DNA of 64,000 bases from Acanthaster planci (GCF_001949145.1 NW_019091600.1:658533-722532), one strand, 5' to 3'. Numbered from the stretch's first letter, positions 26,001 to 36,052 are shown. Notes: generated by a model not told the origin, from the sequence alone. Numbers and translations: made by a program.

Positions 26001-29000
26001 TGATATTGACACCTTGTTGCCACTGGCTGTTGAGAAACCTGGAAATGGCTGTTGTCTCTTTAGATTATTTTGAGCTGTTAAAGTGATACTGTCAGTAGAG
26101 AAAACAACTTGTTCATCTTCAAAAAGGGCCTTAGCTTGCTGTAAAGACTCCTGCGAGACTATGACTTTATTGCCACTGGCAGTTGTAAAGCCACATGGTA
26201 CGGCGGCATCTCCACTTGCACTGACAGCATGCTTCCTGGTACAGAGCTCCTGATTTTTTAATGTCTGTTCTGATTTTTGCAAGACATATCTTGCTCTTGT
26301 TACCGAAGCTTCAGAGATGATGTCAGTTTCTCCTCTGGTTGTCTGACTTCCGACACTGAAGGCAGAATCAGTTTGATCCACTGCTTTGGGACTGTCACGA
26401 TTTGTGGATTCTTTCCACTTGCAGTCTTTTACCAAAGAATCTGGAATTGGGTTGTGAACAACGCCTTTGTGTGGTTGAGTATTTACAGGCAGAAAATGAG
26501 AATCACTGACCTCCTCTTCAGACAACAAACTTCTTGCTCTTCTCAAAGCCTCCTCAGATACTCTTACAGTTCCACCTTGAGCAGTGTGAAATCCAGAAAA
26601 GGCTGGTGTGCTCTTTGCAATCAACCGGTCGTATGCATCACTGGACACTGCTCTGCTCTTCTGAGCTGATTCCCCAATGCTCTTTTTAACTGTAGAATCC
26701 AGTGCCTCATCATTCTGCAGTTGCTGATCAATCATCTCTGTTTTTTCAGAAATTAATGTTTTAGCATTCTGGTTGAAAGCCTTTCCTAATGTCCCACACA
26801 TTCTTGTAGGTTCCAGAGGTATGCAAACCTCTGAATTTAGCTCTAGGTCCAACAGGCTCTTGGCTTTCTGCAGTGCTTCTTCCGAAAAAGTTACTCTCTT
26901 TCCACGGGCCGTTTGAAAACCCTCAAAGGGTCCCTCAACCGCATGTGAAGATTTTGAGGAGTTGCCTGTTAAGTTGACAGAGGCAGCTGCTGTGATATTG
27001 CCAGAAAGGACAATAGTTTGATGTTCCGATTTAATTAAGCCTTCCTCTTGGTGACGATCTGCCTGTATTGCTCCTTGAGTCTCCCCTTCCCCAACAGCTG
27101 AGCCCTGGGATTGAACAAAAGCTATGTCCAGAGCACCTGAAGCCTGGAAAGAAACTTGACTTGGTTGGTTTGACTGCAGTTCGGAAGGGCCATTGCCATG
27201 CTCTTCATCATCAGGAACATCAGCTTTTCGATCTTCAGACATGTGAGCATTCTGAGCAGCTGCCACTAAATTTTCTCTTACATCAAGGCAACCTAAAATC
27301 TTGTTATTACTTGAGACAAAGTTGTTGACAACAGTCTCTTCAAACTGGGAGAAGCTGTCATTTTCGGCCTGCATGAAGGCATAAGCAGACTCGGTTTCTT
27401 CAGCTGCCTCTATTTCCCTCTGGGCCTGGCTGGCACTTAGGAACTCCTCCTCAAAGTCCAAGTTTTCTGACGCTGTATTTTTCATCTCTTTTGGAACCCC
27501 TGGGGACAACTCCAGGATGTGAGATTCTGGGATACTTTCCAAATTCTTTGAACCTATCACACCATGGACCACCTTGTGATCATGTGTCCCTGCTTCAAGT
27601 TGGGGTTCGTTTTTGGAATATCTAGCATGGATTATTTCTTTCACTAGAGTCTTTTGTCTAGCTGGAGTAAGGACTCTTGCTGGAGCCTTGAATGGTCTGA
27701 AACCCTTGGAAAGATTCTGGTTGTTTGTCTGACGATTTGGCTGCTGTCGCTGGAATGAAGTTTGATTGGGCGGTTGAGACTGCATCTTGGATACATGACA
27801 GCTGGCGTCTTCCCAATCATCCATTAGGGCTCTTGCCTTCCTCAAGTTAGACTCAGATATTTGGATTGGTCTCCCTGAAGCTGAGGAGAATCCAGTGGAG
27901 GACGAATTTTCACTTCCTTCATCCTCAAACAGCTTTTGGGCTCTTTGCAAAGCAGCTTCAGATATGGAAATTGCTTTGCCACTTGCTGAGGCAAATCCAC
28001 TAAAAGATGGCACCTGGTCGCATTGAACCCTCTTTGCTGTTTGCCCATCACATTCTGAATCCACTTTAGGGATGCAACTGGTAGTTTCTCTACAAACTAC
28101 ATTTTGTTCGACTTGTTCTGTCTCATCAATTTGAAGCAGCTGGTTGGGTTTAACGGAGACGGTGACTGATGTGGTTGCAAGATCACCTATGTCAGTGTCA
28201 CTGCTCCTATTTTCTGCAGCAGGTTGCATGCCTTTTTCCTTTGGATTAGTTTTTGTCCTATCCACACTGGGGCCAACTGTGTTAGTGAAATCCAGGACTG
28301 TAGCTGTGTCAGCATAGGCAGAATTTATGGACGAGACCCTCTTTTGATTGTCAAGGGATTTTTGGGGGGCAGAGTCAGAAACCTTGGCAAAACTTCCATG
28401 GGATGAAGTCAATCGAACCTTTGCTGATAACGTGCTTGTGCAATTTTCTTTGAAACCAGCTCTTGAATGATCACCTTTCTCTCTACTGTTTTCATTAAAC
28501 AAAGCTGCAGCCTTCTCAAGGGCAGATTTGGAGATCTGAATTGGTTTACCACTTGCTGACGAAAAGGAAGCAGCATCAGGAATGCCCTCTTCCTGAAATT
28601 CAGACCAACGCCTCCTTGCTTTTTCCAATGCACAATCTGATATGCTAATGGGCTTGCCACTGGCTGAGGCAAAACTCACTGAGGTAGGTGTAACACCTGT
28701 TCTGCTTTTGCTGGGGCATAATTCCATGTGAGTTGTCACTTGTTTGGCAATGATTGGTTCTGCAGGGGTGCAATGTTTCTCTGCAACAATCTCAATATTT
28801 CGGATTCCACGTTCAAGTCTATGCCCTGAGACAACTGAGGCTTTGACATTACTGCTTGAGGGCATAGTTTCATCAGAAGTCTCAGCTTGGTGTATTTCTC
28901 TGGCAGATGTACTGATACCAGAATCTTCAGGAATAATTTCTGCCAGAGGTCCTTTGGATGGTGTTATTGAATTTCCCATTTCACCGGGTAAAGTTTTTTC

Positions 29001-32000
29001 CTCATCAACCTCTATTGCAGTCTTTAACCTTTTGGGGGCAGGCAAACCATGGGTACCAGCCCTTCGTCTGATCCCACCGTAACTGGGGTTATGTCTTGGA
29101 GCCAGCGTCCTTCCACTCAGAGGTGTGGTCTCATTGGCAGTGATGCTGGAGTTGGATTGCTTTTCTGCCAGCTTGCTGCTGTGAGTTGCTTGTTCATTTA
29201 GTTTTGAGCATGCCTGGGTGGCAGTGTCATCTGAAGGAGTCAACCAGATTGGATTCGATGTCTCAGATGAAGAGGTTCTCTCAGACTTAATAAAGTTGGT
29301 GAATGTGACAAATGCTGGGGATGAACACACAAGATTTAAGTCATAAGTACAGCAAAAATAGGTAAAGATGTCTGTTAATTCTTCAAATAAATGAAACATT
29401 TTAAGGGTAGAAAAACTGACAACTTCATGTCAATCTTCTTCAGGAAAAAAGTATAAGTTGTTCACAACAAAACACATTTACATGTAGTTTTGAAGGTCAA
29501 TGTTTTAAATCTGTGAAAGACTTTTATAAAACCATCAACAATAAAACATGTTCTCTTCAAAGAAAGGTTTCTGCATTGTTTCTTAAAAATTGTTGATTTG
29601 TTCTTTGGGTCAATCCCTATCACCAAACATTACAGAAATACAACTACTATTAAAACTGCTGGTAAAATTTTAAATTTACATCCAGAGGAAAATTGAGGAT
29701 TTGTAGATAACTACATATTCAGGTTCTATAACTACATGTACATTTAAATAAAAATCTTTGAATTCATAATAAATCTGTCGTTAGCTGCATTTTAATTTTC
29801 AAGAGAGATTTTCAAGCCTTGAAATTATTTGTAAGTTTCTGCAACTTAAGATTATTAAATTGTCATTCCTGTGCCGCCTATATAGTACTTTGAACTTCAG
29901 AACATTTCATCTGAAATGTTTCATGCAGTCTAGGTGCTTTGTGAAAGGTACTTCAAGGCGTGCATATGCACGTCAGCTCAAGAACGTTGGAAATATGTTT
30001 TGAGAAGGCCAACAGTATAAGGGTTGATGGTCTCTCTTCAGATATCCCTTCAAAAATAGCAAGTAACAGTAAATGTTTTACCTGAATTTCTTGGAGCTGG
30101 GGTGCTGCTGTAAAAGATGTTGCCTGTCCCAACTGAGGCAGGGGTCTGGTTTACTTTCTTGACTGTTGATTCCTCCTGGATAGGCTTTGAAGAAGTCACC
30201 TGACCCACCTGCTGCTGTTGCTTTTCCTCTGCGTTCACAAGGACAGCATCAGCTACCCACTGCATGGCCTTGTGGTTGCTGGTCTTGGTAGCGGCTTTGG
30301 CAGCGGACGGGTAAAAGAACTTCCTTGAAGTGGCCGCTTTGGACTGCATTCTGAACAGTTGGCTGGGGGTGTCCTGGTTGCAGGGGCTCTTTGGAGTACT
30401 CGTTTGGCCCTTACCTGCTGGTTCAGAGGTAATCTTTTGTTCTGAACTGCACTGGTTAACTGCAGGTGGGAGCTTCCTATCATGCTGTGGTGGCAATGAT
30501 GGAGACGTGGATGAAACAGTGAAGCCCGGTGGAGGAAGTGGATGAGAGGTTGCCTCTTCCTTGAAGTCTCCCGGCACTGCAGATAACACATGTGCAAAGT
30601 GAGATTCTGACACTTGGTCTGTGATGAGGCACAGGGCTTCGGCAAAGTTTGGCGAGATCTGAGATAACATATCTGGACTGTTAATGTAAGGTGGTGAGAC
30701 CAATGCTTGTGTCTGTCTTACAGGAGTTATACCGGCAAGATTCTGGATGAACAAGGTCTGAGAAGAAACATCCCCTGCACCTGTTTTAGAGGATGAAGAT
30801 GGGAGAGCCGAGATTGCTGGAGAACCAGCAACTGCATCTTTAAAGTCTTCAATGCAGTCATCCAACATGCTATCTCCTCTGTCTTCGTCAAACCTACAAC
30901 ATATTGGAGCCTTTTCCTCTTTGGAAGGAAGGCTAGAAAGACTCTCATCAAGGCTTGGGTTTGTGATCTTCAGGCATGGTGTTAATTCTGATAGGTTGTC
31001 CAGAGATTCCTTCAAGGAACCATCTTCTTCCTTCAACCTTATCACAGAAATGTTTGCCTTTGTCTGCACTGAATCTGCTCTTTCAGGAAGAAGTTCATCA
31101 TCAGAAGTTCTTGTTGCTATTTGCAGGATTTTGTGTGCTTCAAGAGATGTTGACGGTGGGCCACCAGACTTTGAGTTGCTCTTGTCATGAAGACTTGAAT
31201 CAGGTACTTTTGGACTACATTTGGCCAATTTTTTTATCTTAAGCTTTGCAAGTCTGCTCCTAGTCTGGGGAGGAGTAAGGAAGAAGAAAGCCAGGGTGTC
31301 CTCCATGCGGCTGTGATCCAGACCTGACCGATCTAACCTGTTGAGGACTTGAGAATCACTGGCAGTGAGATTCTCCAATGAATTCTGACTGTCGGTCTGC
31401 GGTTTGTCACTGCACTGCTTAAATCCTTGAGCTGCAACTGAGGGTTCAACTGGGGATGCACTTCTTGGATTACAGAGAGTGAGTTCTGTTGCTGGAATAA
31501 GAGCCGGATGTTTATCCCTGATTATGCAATCAATGTCATCCTGAGCCCTGTTTGAGACAAGTGATCTCAGAGACTCTTCCATGCCACACAACCTGTTGTC
31601 TGTAGGATGGTTTATCATATCATCTACTGTTAAGTTTGGAGCATTTTGTACACTACATGGTGGCGCAAGGCAATCTTGTTCATCTTTAGCTCCCTCAACA
31701 TCATCTTGTTCCTCATCAACAGTGTCCGCCCCATCTTTTCTCTTAACACCATCAGCCTCATCCTGGCTCCCATCATGTGCTATCCTTTGCTCTCTTTCCC
31801 TTTCTCCCGTGGTGGCATCCGTGGTTCCAAGAACAAAATGTTCTGAGACGTCGCAACTCTCACCAATCTCAATTCTCCTTCCTCCAGAGTTCTCTGTCTC
31901 TTTCCGAGCATCTCCCACTTCCACGTTATTTTCCTTGGAACCATCCTCTGCACTGTCACTTTCTATTGTATCTTCAAGCATCTCCTCCTCTTCCTCCGCA

Positions 32001-35000
32001 GATGAAATGTGGAGGCTTTGGAGATGCAAGGTGCTGGACTGACTGTCTTGCTCAGAGACCCTTCTTTCCAAATTGTAATCTTCTGGCGTGTTAATCATAC
32101 TTGTGAAGAGAGCTTTAGCAATGACCTGTAGATATTCAAACAATCAAAATCATTTCATCATGTGCAAATGATTCCTTATAGAATTTACAAATGAGTCTTT
32201 ACAAGACATCAGACTAGTTCATCCGCATGAACACTGAATTATATTAACTTGACACTATTAGTTAATTCAATAAGCCCAAATTATTTTAATACCAAAGAAA
32301 TCAATATTGTTTAGTGACAAAGGTGCTAGGAGCAAAGTTCAATTATACATAATCCTTTTCAGGTAATATAGATTTGTCAGTCCCAAATTTTTCAGCCAGC
32401 AATGCCTAAAAAAGCTGCAGTGTCAAGTTACTGCTTGTTAATTCAACACATGCATGATTTTAAATAGGTGCCTTTTTAATGCAAATATTGTTTCCAGTCT
32501 GCTCTCACGTCAGAGTGGCACCTCAACATTTAGGGAACTTCTTGAGGAACATGTATAAAACCACATTTGTAAAAGATGTCACAAATAGCAAGAATACCTT
32601 CATAAGATCAAACCAGTTGAGAAAATGACTCGGGTTCTTAAGTACTCAAGCACATCATACTCACTGTAGATTCTAGATCTGTAGTTCCCTCAGACACCAT
32701 CAGGGCATTAGTCTTCTTGTGGGTGGATCCTTGAGGTGTAGCTAGGGAGCTGGTCCAGGAGAGATTTGAGTCATCAAGGTCTGCACCAAGGCTGACAGAC
32801 ATCCGCAAAGGAGTGCTCTGAGGGGGCATGAAACCACAAAGGGATTTCATTAACAAATTATAATACCCAATGATACCCAAGTAATAAATGTTTATGAGTG
32901 CAGTGGTAATAATTTCATGAGGTGACAGATGGCATGTTCCATTCCCTGAAGCAAAGCCAAGTGGAATGGAACAAGCCATATGTTACCGAATGAAGTTATT
33001 TTCCCCATTGCACAGACGTGACCAATCAATATTTGTTTGACAGAATGCATAAATGCTTACCTCAACAAATCCCTGCGTCAACAAGTCTGGAAATTTTGTG
33101 TGAGAAATGAAATATCAATGCTCCTTGAACAGTATTGCTCACATGATGTGATGGAAGATGAGAAGTGGTAAATAACTGTTTTGACACAGGTTGTTGTTTG
33201 CCGCTGAAAATTTTTATGTCATTGAACATTACAGAAAGGGGTACATTACTTTCAACATTAATTGTGTTTTCTACTCAGCAGCTCTTTAAAACTGGGTTCA
33301 GGAGTATAGTGGCAAAAATGTCTCAAAACACAACAGCAAAATTGGACAGCAATAATCCTTGTCACAGAACTCACCAAAAACTGCCCAGGTGTGGCAAAAG
33401 CATAGTCGTCCAGTTTGGACACAGTGGAGGGAGTTTTAAACAGCTGCTTCATGAAAGTGGGCGTGGTCTGCTTGTGGGCAGGGCACCACCCACCCAGGCT
33501 GGGATCCTCTTGGTCATGATCCCCGCCCTGTGACAACAGGCCAGCATCTAGCTCGGCAGGTGTCCATGTTGCCGGGTTCCGCTTCTCTGCTGGCAGGTTG
33601 GGAGTTATTGGGATCAGGCTGGGAGTTGCAGGGCTGATGTCTGCCACACAAGCAATAAATACAATGCCAAACACAACACTGTGAAAGTGGACCATTTGTC
33701 TTGTGTGCCTTTTTTTCAGCAGAAGCAACAAAATTGCTCAAGTCCTCAGATGTGTATTTAACCACCAACCTGTTGGAACACTCACCGTTTCTGGCAGCAT
33801 GCTGCAAAGTGGAAAATGATGCTTGCCTTTCATCAAGCTCTTTCTTAGTTTGCTGTGAAATAGGATGTCGCTCGTCGGGAGTGAACAGGCAAGGAGATGT
33901 TATGAGCTGAGGTGTCGATGGGTAATACTACAAATCAAGAAATTATGAATAATGAAATGTGTGAATAAAACATTAATTACTGGAGTACCTCACAAATGAA
34001 TATATTCATATATACGTTGCACGTGAACACACAACAGTGCAACAGAGCAATGCAGCCAGTTTGAATTTCCTTTAAGAATTAGAAAAGCTTTACTGGTCTT
34101 CCCAGAAAGAGAACTTTACATTAACAAGGATATTTATATTTGGCTATTTTAAACCCTACCAGATGCTTTTACATCTAAAAACTAATGCAGTTCAAATGGG
34201 ACAATTTACTTCAAAGAAAGCTTGTCTAAAATACATATAGAGTGTACTTGCATTGGACTTGTATACAAGTCTAATGTGTGGTATTTTTCAGAGCGCATCT
34301 GTGTAACAAGCGTAGAGTAATTCAATAAATCCAACAAGCTATTCAACTAGTGGTGGGACTCAAATCCGGATTTTCGGTTATCAGGTTTTGATTCTACAAT
34401 CCAGTTCCAAATTTCAAAACCAGTTATCCGAAACCAGTAACAACAAAAAGTGACTGACATTCACCTTACAAATTTATTGTCTTTGATCGATCAAGAGGTA
34501 TCCCACTTGATAGTGCTTAACCACAACAGACTGGCTGCTTGTAAGCACAACCATGGCGCTATCATCACGCAACAATCCAATTCATGCATTTAAACCATCA
34601 TTTCAGCGCTGCATGCACAGCAAGATGAGCCGACGGGCGCCTCTAATCTGTGGTGTGCATTTAATGACTTGTCACTATGAACTGTTAGATACCGCATACC
34701 CCATGTGTCCCAATTCAGAATTGTCCTATGTCGCAATAGCAGTTATGGGACTTTCAGAAACTACTGTAAACAGACAAGCCCAAACAGTAATGCAACGAAT
34801 GGACTGCCCCCCATGACAAGGCACATGAGCAAACGTAAGAACCGTTACACAACTGTACTGGAATCAGTGCAAACAATCCAAAAATACTGATATTTTAAAT
34901 GATGTTTTTGTGAATCCTAGCCTGGTAGGCCTGCATTCTATTTTCCTGGTTGGATGAGCCGAGCTTGCATCTGTTTCCACTCTGCATTCTTATCCTTTTG

Positions 35001-36032
35001 CCCAGAAGAACAAGTTTTTTTGACCAGTGTAACGTCTGAACGTTATCATTAACTTAAACTGTTTATTTGTGTCGTATATCAGTGTGATCTTCTTTGATTT
35101 CTTCGTTGCATCGGATAAAATTCAAGCTTTAGAATAATTACCATTCTTAAATAGTTTGGAGTTTATCGGATCGTAATACCACGTGAGTTGCTCGGGCCTT
35201 CAAATAATCTTCAGATAACCACTTCTTCAAAACACGGTTTTCTCTCACTACTATATTTAATATCTAAAAAACTCTGGGGTGTATGCAAAATGGTATTCAA
35301 AATTAGAGAATCCAGGATTGTCAGGGTTAATGATTAAAACACTTTTTCTGATGAAGGAATTGAAAGACTACCTTGTCCCTTGTGTAATGATGCCTTACAG
35401 GTGTTTCAGTAATATCTCCAGCCAACTTCTGGGACTCAAGCTCATGAGTGCAGTGTTCTTGTAACTCCTTGTCTGGCAGTTCCTTCACGCCTAAAAACAA
35501 AACGATACATGCATCAATTCACATAACCAAAACAACATATTCTAAACATATCACATTTTTATCAGCATATCCAGGTGTTTTCAAATCCACCAGAAATTTT
35601 TCTAGGAATTAGGATTTAGAAGGGTAGAACCAAGTACTATTATTTTACATGAATTTTGAAGTCCTCTTGAAGGTTTAAGTCTGAAGAAAATTCTGTTGGT
35701 TTTCCACACAATGCCAATTCCAGAGGATTTAGTAAATTACTGTTAACCTGTAAGTCAAACAATCCAAAACAAAGCTTTTGGGGGGTACTTTTAAACTCAC
35801 CTATTTCATTGTTGAGTGCCTTTTCAAACCAGTTTTGGTCTACAGGTCCCAGATCTACGTCACACACTTTCTCTTCAAGAAGTGCTGAAAAGCATTGGTG
35901 CTGTGTGACAGAACTTGACACCTCACTGCTCTTGAAGAGGACAGCAGGTTTGATGTGTCCGACATGGGATTTGTGGCATTTCTTGGAGCAATGGTGGCAT
36001 GAGAATCTCCCTTCCACTGTCACAGCCTTCAT
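9489..36032 (-). CDS. BRCA2: BRCA2, DNA repair associated (24 coding exons)
   Basis: Homologous-recombination mediator: loads RAD51 onto RPA-coated single-stranded DNA at breaks and stalled forks in the nucleus. Coding exons, 5' to 3' on the minus strand: 36032-35801, 35490-35399, 33927-33786, 33640-33375, 32817-32665, 32125-30082, 29314-25325, 24782-24710, 23390-22949, 22689-22573, 21796-21609, 20605-20477, 19622-19409, 17686-17510, 16906-16727, 16545-16392, 15594-15473, 15109-14993, 14593-14406, 14147-13911, 12579-12507, 11738-11553, 11075-9489. A further microexon near 33061 is optional. The sum without it is 11103 nt, or 3700 residues (human 3418). Every junction keeps phase; all are GT-AG except one GC-AG. 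Domain order: PALB2-binding motif, long disordered acidic region, 12 BRC repeats, helical domain, OB1, OB2 with Tower, OB3, C-terminal RAD51-binding-like segment and basic tail. No frameshift or internal stop was seen. The start is the first ATG in exon 2; a non-coding exon 1 is predicted at 38446. Confidence 0.95.
11553..14147 (-). other. BRCA2: BRCA2 OB3 fold exons
   Basis: Exons 14147-13911, 12579-12507 and 11738-11553 encode OB3, part of the ssDNA-binding surface. Landmarks shared with human BRCA2 are [46 protein letters not shown] and [11 protein letters not shown] (human IYQPREPLHFSKFL, CSEVDLIGFVVSV, FVYLSDECYNLLAIKFW, MLIAASNLQWR). Phases chain 2-2-0-0. The exon at 12507 is only 73 nt. 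The intron 12580-13910 carries a hAT-like MITE. Confidence 0.92.
13443..13740. mobile_element. hAT-like MITE with CAGGGTTCCTG ends
   Basis: 298 bp with perfect 11-bp terminal inverted repeats, CAGGGTTCCTG and CAGGAACCCTG. The interior repeats TCCATGACTTTTCC in both orientations. TIRs beginning CAGGG suggest a hAT-type non-autonomous element. The flanking 8-mers (GCTATGAA and TATTAATG) are not an intact target duplication, so insertion is old or the class is another. In the BRCA2 OB3 intron. Confidence 0.7.
14148..14405 (-). other. GC-AG intron in BRCA2
   Basis: After the exon ending at 14406 the minus strand reads GGAAG|GCAAGA: a GC donor with an otherwise good consensus. No GT is available nearby that preserves the frame. 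The exon ends in phase 2 (GGA AG), and the next exon, starting at 14147 after TTAG, needs phase 2 (A, TTC CGT GTG), so the GC donor is supported by phase. GC-AG introns are a small minority class in animals, spliced by the major spliceosome. Confidence 0.8.
14406..16906 (-). other. BRCA2: BRCA2 OB1 end, OB2 and Tower exons
   Basis: Exons 16906-16727, 16545-16392, 15594-15473, 15109-14993 and 14593-14406. The first ends OB1 with [16 protein letters not shown] and [18 protein letters not shown]. The next starts FMEKPSKGG and becomes a long charged helix ([21 protein letters not shown]). [20 protein letters not shown] then [20 protein letters not shown] follow as the Tower helix-turn-helix and return helix. 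The last exon re-enters OB2 ([20 protein letters not shown]). The Tower is present at near-human length. Some invertebrate BRCA2 proteins (Drosophila, for example) lack it, so this is the full vertebrate-like DNA-binding architecture. Confidence 0.92.
17940..18270. mobile_element. MITE-like element with 60-70 bp inverted ends
   Basis: The left end (GAATTTTCCCCAAATCC...) reappears inverted at 18195-18265 (...AAAAGTCCCCTTAGG, GGGAATTC). Its internal 150 bp (17986-18140) matches the reverse complement of 19131-19290, a second partial copy 1 kb away in the same BRCA2 intron. No coding capacity. Confidence 0.65.
19131..19290. mobile_element. Inverted partial copy of the 17.9 kb MITE
   Basis: About 155 bp matches 17986-18140 in reverse orientation (CTCAGTGCTACAC, GGACATGCAGTGGGC and GCAGCGAGGTTTGT have inverted partners), with scattered differences. 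The two copies could pair within one BRCA2 intron transcript. It ends just short of the exon boundary at 19409. Confidence 0.7.
20650..20935 (+). repeat. Dispersed repeat, copy 1 (BRCA2 intron)
   Basis: About 280 bp, roughly 85% similar by eye to 59079-59350 in the same orientation (shared GAGCCTGAAGGACCTAG, GGCTAGGTTACTTCCAT, ATAAAGCCATGCATTCATAG, TGTCCTCTTACAAGCGACAG). Its left end folds on itself (CTTACACTACT with AGTAGTGTGAG), and its right end is also palindromic around ACTAGT, suggesting a MITE-like or foldback family. Confidence 0.75.
21408..21518. mobile_element. Short MITE with GGCTGCATCCGAA-like ends
   Basis: Left end AGGCTGCATCCGAA and right end TTTCGGACACGGCC are imperfect inverted copies, and inside them CTATTGTCTAGG pairs with a second inverted copy at 21469-21484. 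About 110 bp in total. The terminal motif resembles hAT-type ends; the family is uncertain. Confidence 0.5.
21969..22120. mobile_element. pogo/Tigger-like MITE
   Basis: 152 bp flanked by TA dinucleotides (21967-21968 and 22121-22122). Ends read CAGTATAAAAAAACTCTCGA and, inverted, CAGTAAATTCTCGATAACTC. The CTCGATAACTCGAA core is typical of Tc1/mariner pogo-type terminal repeats. No transposase; in the BRCA2 helical-domain intron. Confidence 0.7.
22949..24782 (-). other. BRCA2: BRCA2 linker exons between BRC array and DNA-binding domain (PhePP-like motif)
   Basis: Exons 24782-24710 (73 nt) and 23390-22949 (442 nt). The first is placed from a CTACAG acceptor at 24783 and a GTATGG donor; its phases (1 in, 2 out) are the ones needed to join the BRC exon to the 442-nt exon. 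The second contains [13 protein letters not shown], resembling the human RLFVPPFKT segment, the PhePP motif reported to bind the meiotic recombinase DMC1. It ends in a basic stretch (SRIQIKK) like the human RMRIKKKQRQ. The intervening intron holds a SINE. Confidence 0.85.
23965..24300 (+). mobile_element. tRNA-derived SINE
   Basis: The head carries RNA polymerase III promoter boxes: A box TGGCCTAATGG at 23974-23984 and B box GGTTCGAGTCC at 24017-24027. A body follows with GTGACCTTGGGCAAGTCACTT, the sequence shared with CORE-SINE families such as MIR, and a tail with GTAAAGCGCATTG. It lies in a BRCA2 intron on the strand opposite to the gene. 3' end approximate. Confidence 0.8.
25325..29314 (-). 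repeat. BRCA2: BRCA2 giant exon with 12 BRC repeats
   Basis: A single 3990-nt exon (human exon 11 equivalent), phase 1 at both ends, encoding about 1330 residues. BRC repeats bind RAD51 through an FxxA motif that mimics the RAD51 oligomerisation interface. Approximate positions, N- to C-terminal: 28605-28680, 28494-28571, 27918-27998, 27815-27893, 26842-26922, 26514-26594, 26275-26360, 26115-26192, 25953-26039, 25773-25859, 25660-25742, 25527-25610. Eleven keep F-x-x-A (FASA, FSSA, FASA, FSSA, FQTA, FHTA, then FTTA, FSTA, FQTA, FQTA, FSTA). The seventh reads GSQTTRGE and has lost both F and A. Repeats 3 and 8 also keep an LFEDE tail like human LFDE. A possible vestige ([15 protein letters not shown]) lies near 28350-28425. 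An acidic non-repeat spacer of about 900 bp separates repeats 4 and 5. Confidence 0.93.
30082..32125 (-). other. BRCA2: BRCA2 N-terminal large exon (2044 nt)
   Basis: Encodes about 681 residues between the conserved [13 protein letters not shown] block and the BRC exon; it occupies the place of human exons 8-10. It starts [21 protein letters not shown] after a TACAG acceptor and ends with a CAG|GTAAAA donor in phase 1. The protein is acidic and low-complexity (a run of E/D near the N-terminal end) with many S/T-P sites; its most ordered-looking pieces are [22 protein letters not shown] and a C-terminal [21 protein letters not shown] see no named domain. The antisense open frames here are shadows. 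Confidence 0.85.
32665..33927 (-). other. BRCA2: BRCA2 N-terminal exons 4, 5 and 7
   Basis: Exons 33927-33786, 33640-33375 and 32817-32665. They encode [20 protein letters not shown], then [18 protein letters not shown], then [21 protein letters not shown] with SSLATPQG. The last block matches human [20 protein letters not shown] closely, which fixes the gene's identity at its N-terminal end. Phases run 0-1, 1-0, 0-0, so the exons join cleanly without the optional microexon at 33061. Confidence 0.9.
33061..33086 (-). other. Candidate BRCA2 microexon (12 or 26 nt)
   Basis: On the minus strand a strong donor (GAG|GTAAGC at 33060) follows short exon-like DNA preceded by two possible acceptors: TTTCCAG at 33087 (26-nt exon) and GACGCAG at 33073 (12-nt exon). 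The flanking exons are both phase 0, so the 12-nt form adds Gly-Phe-Val-Glu in frame, whereas the 26-nt form reads ACT TGT TGA and stops at once. Either it is an in-frame microexon, a poison exon, or an unused decoy. Confidence 0.35.
33928..35398 (-). other. BRCA2 intron, 1.47 kb
   Basis: Non-coding. The only structure I see is a short imperfect inverted repeat at about 34364-34437 (CGGTTATCAGGTTTTGA paired with CAAAACCAGTTATCCGAA). Open frames at 34553-34890 are not conserved and lack splice support. Confidence 0.5.
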
Positions 36033-36052
36033 GGTGTCATCCTCTCATTCCT
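35399..36052 (-). other. BRCA2: BRCA2 start exon with PALB2-binding motif, and exon 3
   Basis: Exon 2 spans 36052-35801; the ATG is at 36032-36030 and the donor ATAG|GTGAGT is in phase 1. Exon 3 is 35490-35399. The block [15 protein letters not shown] matches human ADLGPISLNWFEEL, the helix that docks on the PALB2 WD40 domain. Upstream of it the predicted protein has about 45 extra residues with a Cys/His cluster ([16 protein letters not shown]). The acceptor TTTTTCAG at 36053 lies ahead of the ATG, so the 5' UTR is spliced, as in human BRCA2, where exon 1 is non-coding. No other ATG lies between M1 and the PALB2 motif. Confidence 0.9.

Noticed and set aside
31581-32042. Ser-rich plus-strand ORF antisense to the BRCA2 large exon
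   Set aside because: Shadow of the acidic E/D-rich BRCA2 coding sequence on the other strand. Similar shadows at 30852-31190, 25357-25879 and 10192-10821 were ignored for the same reason.
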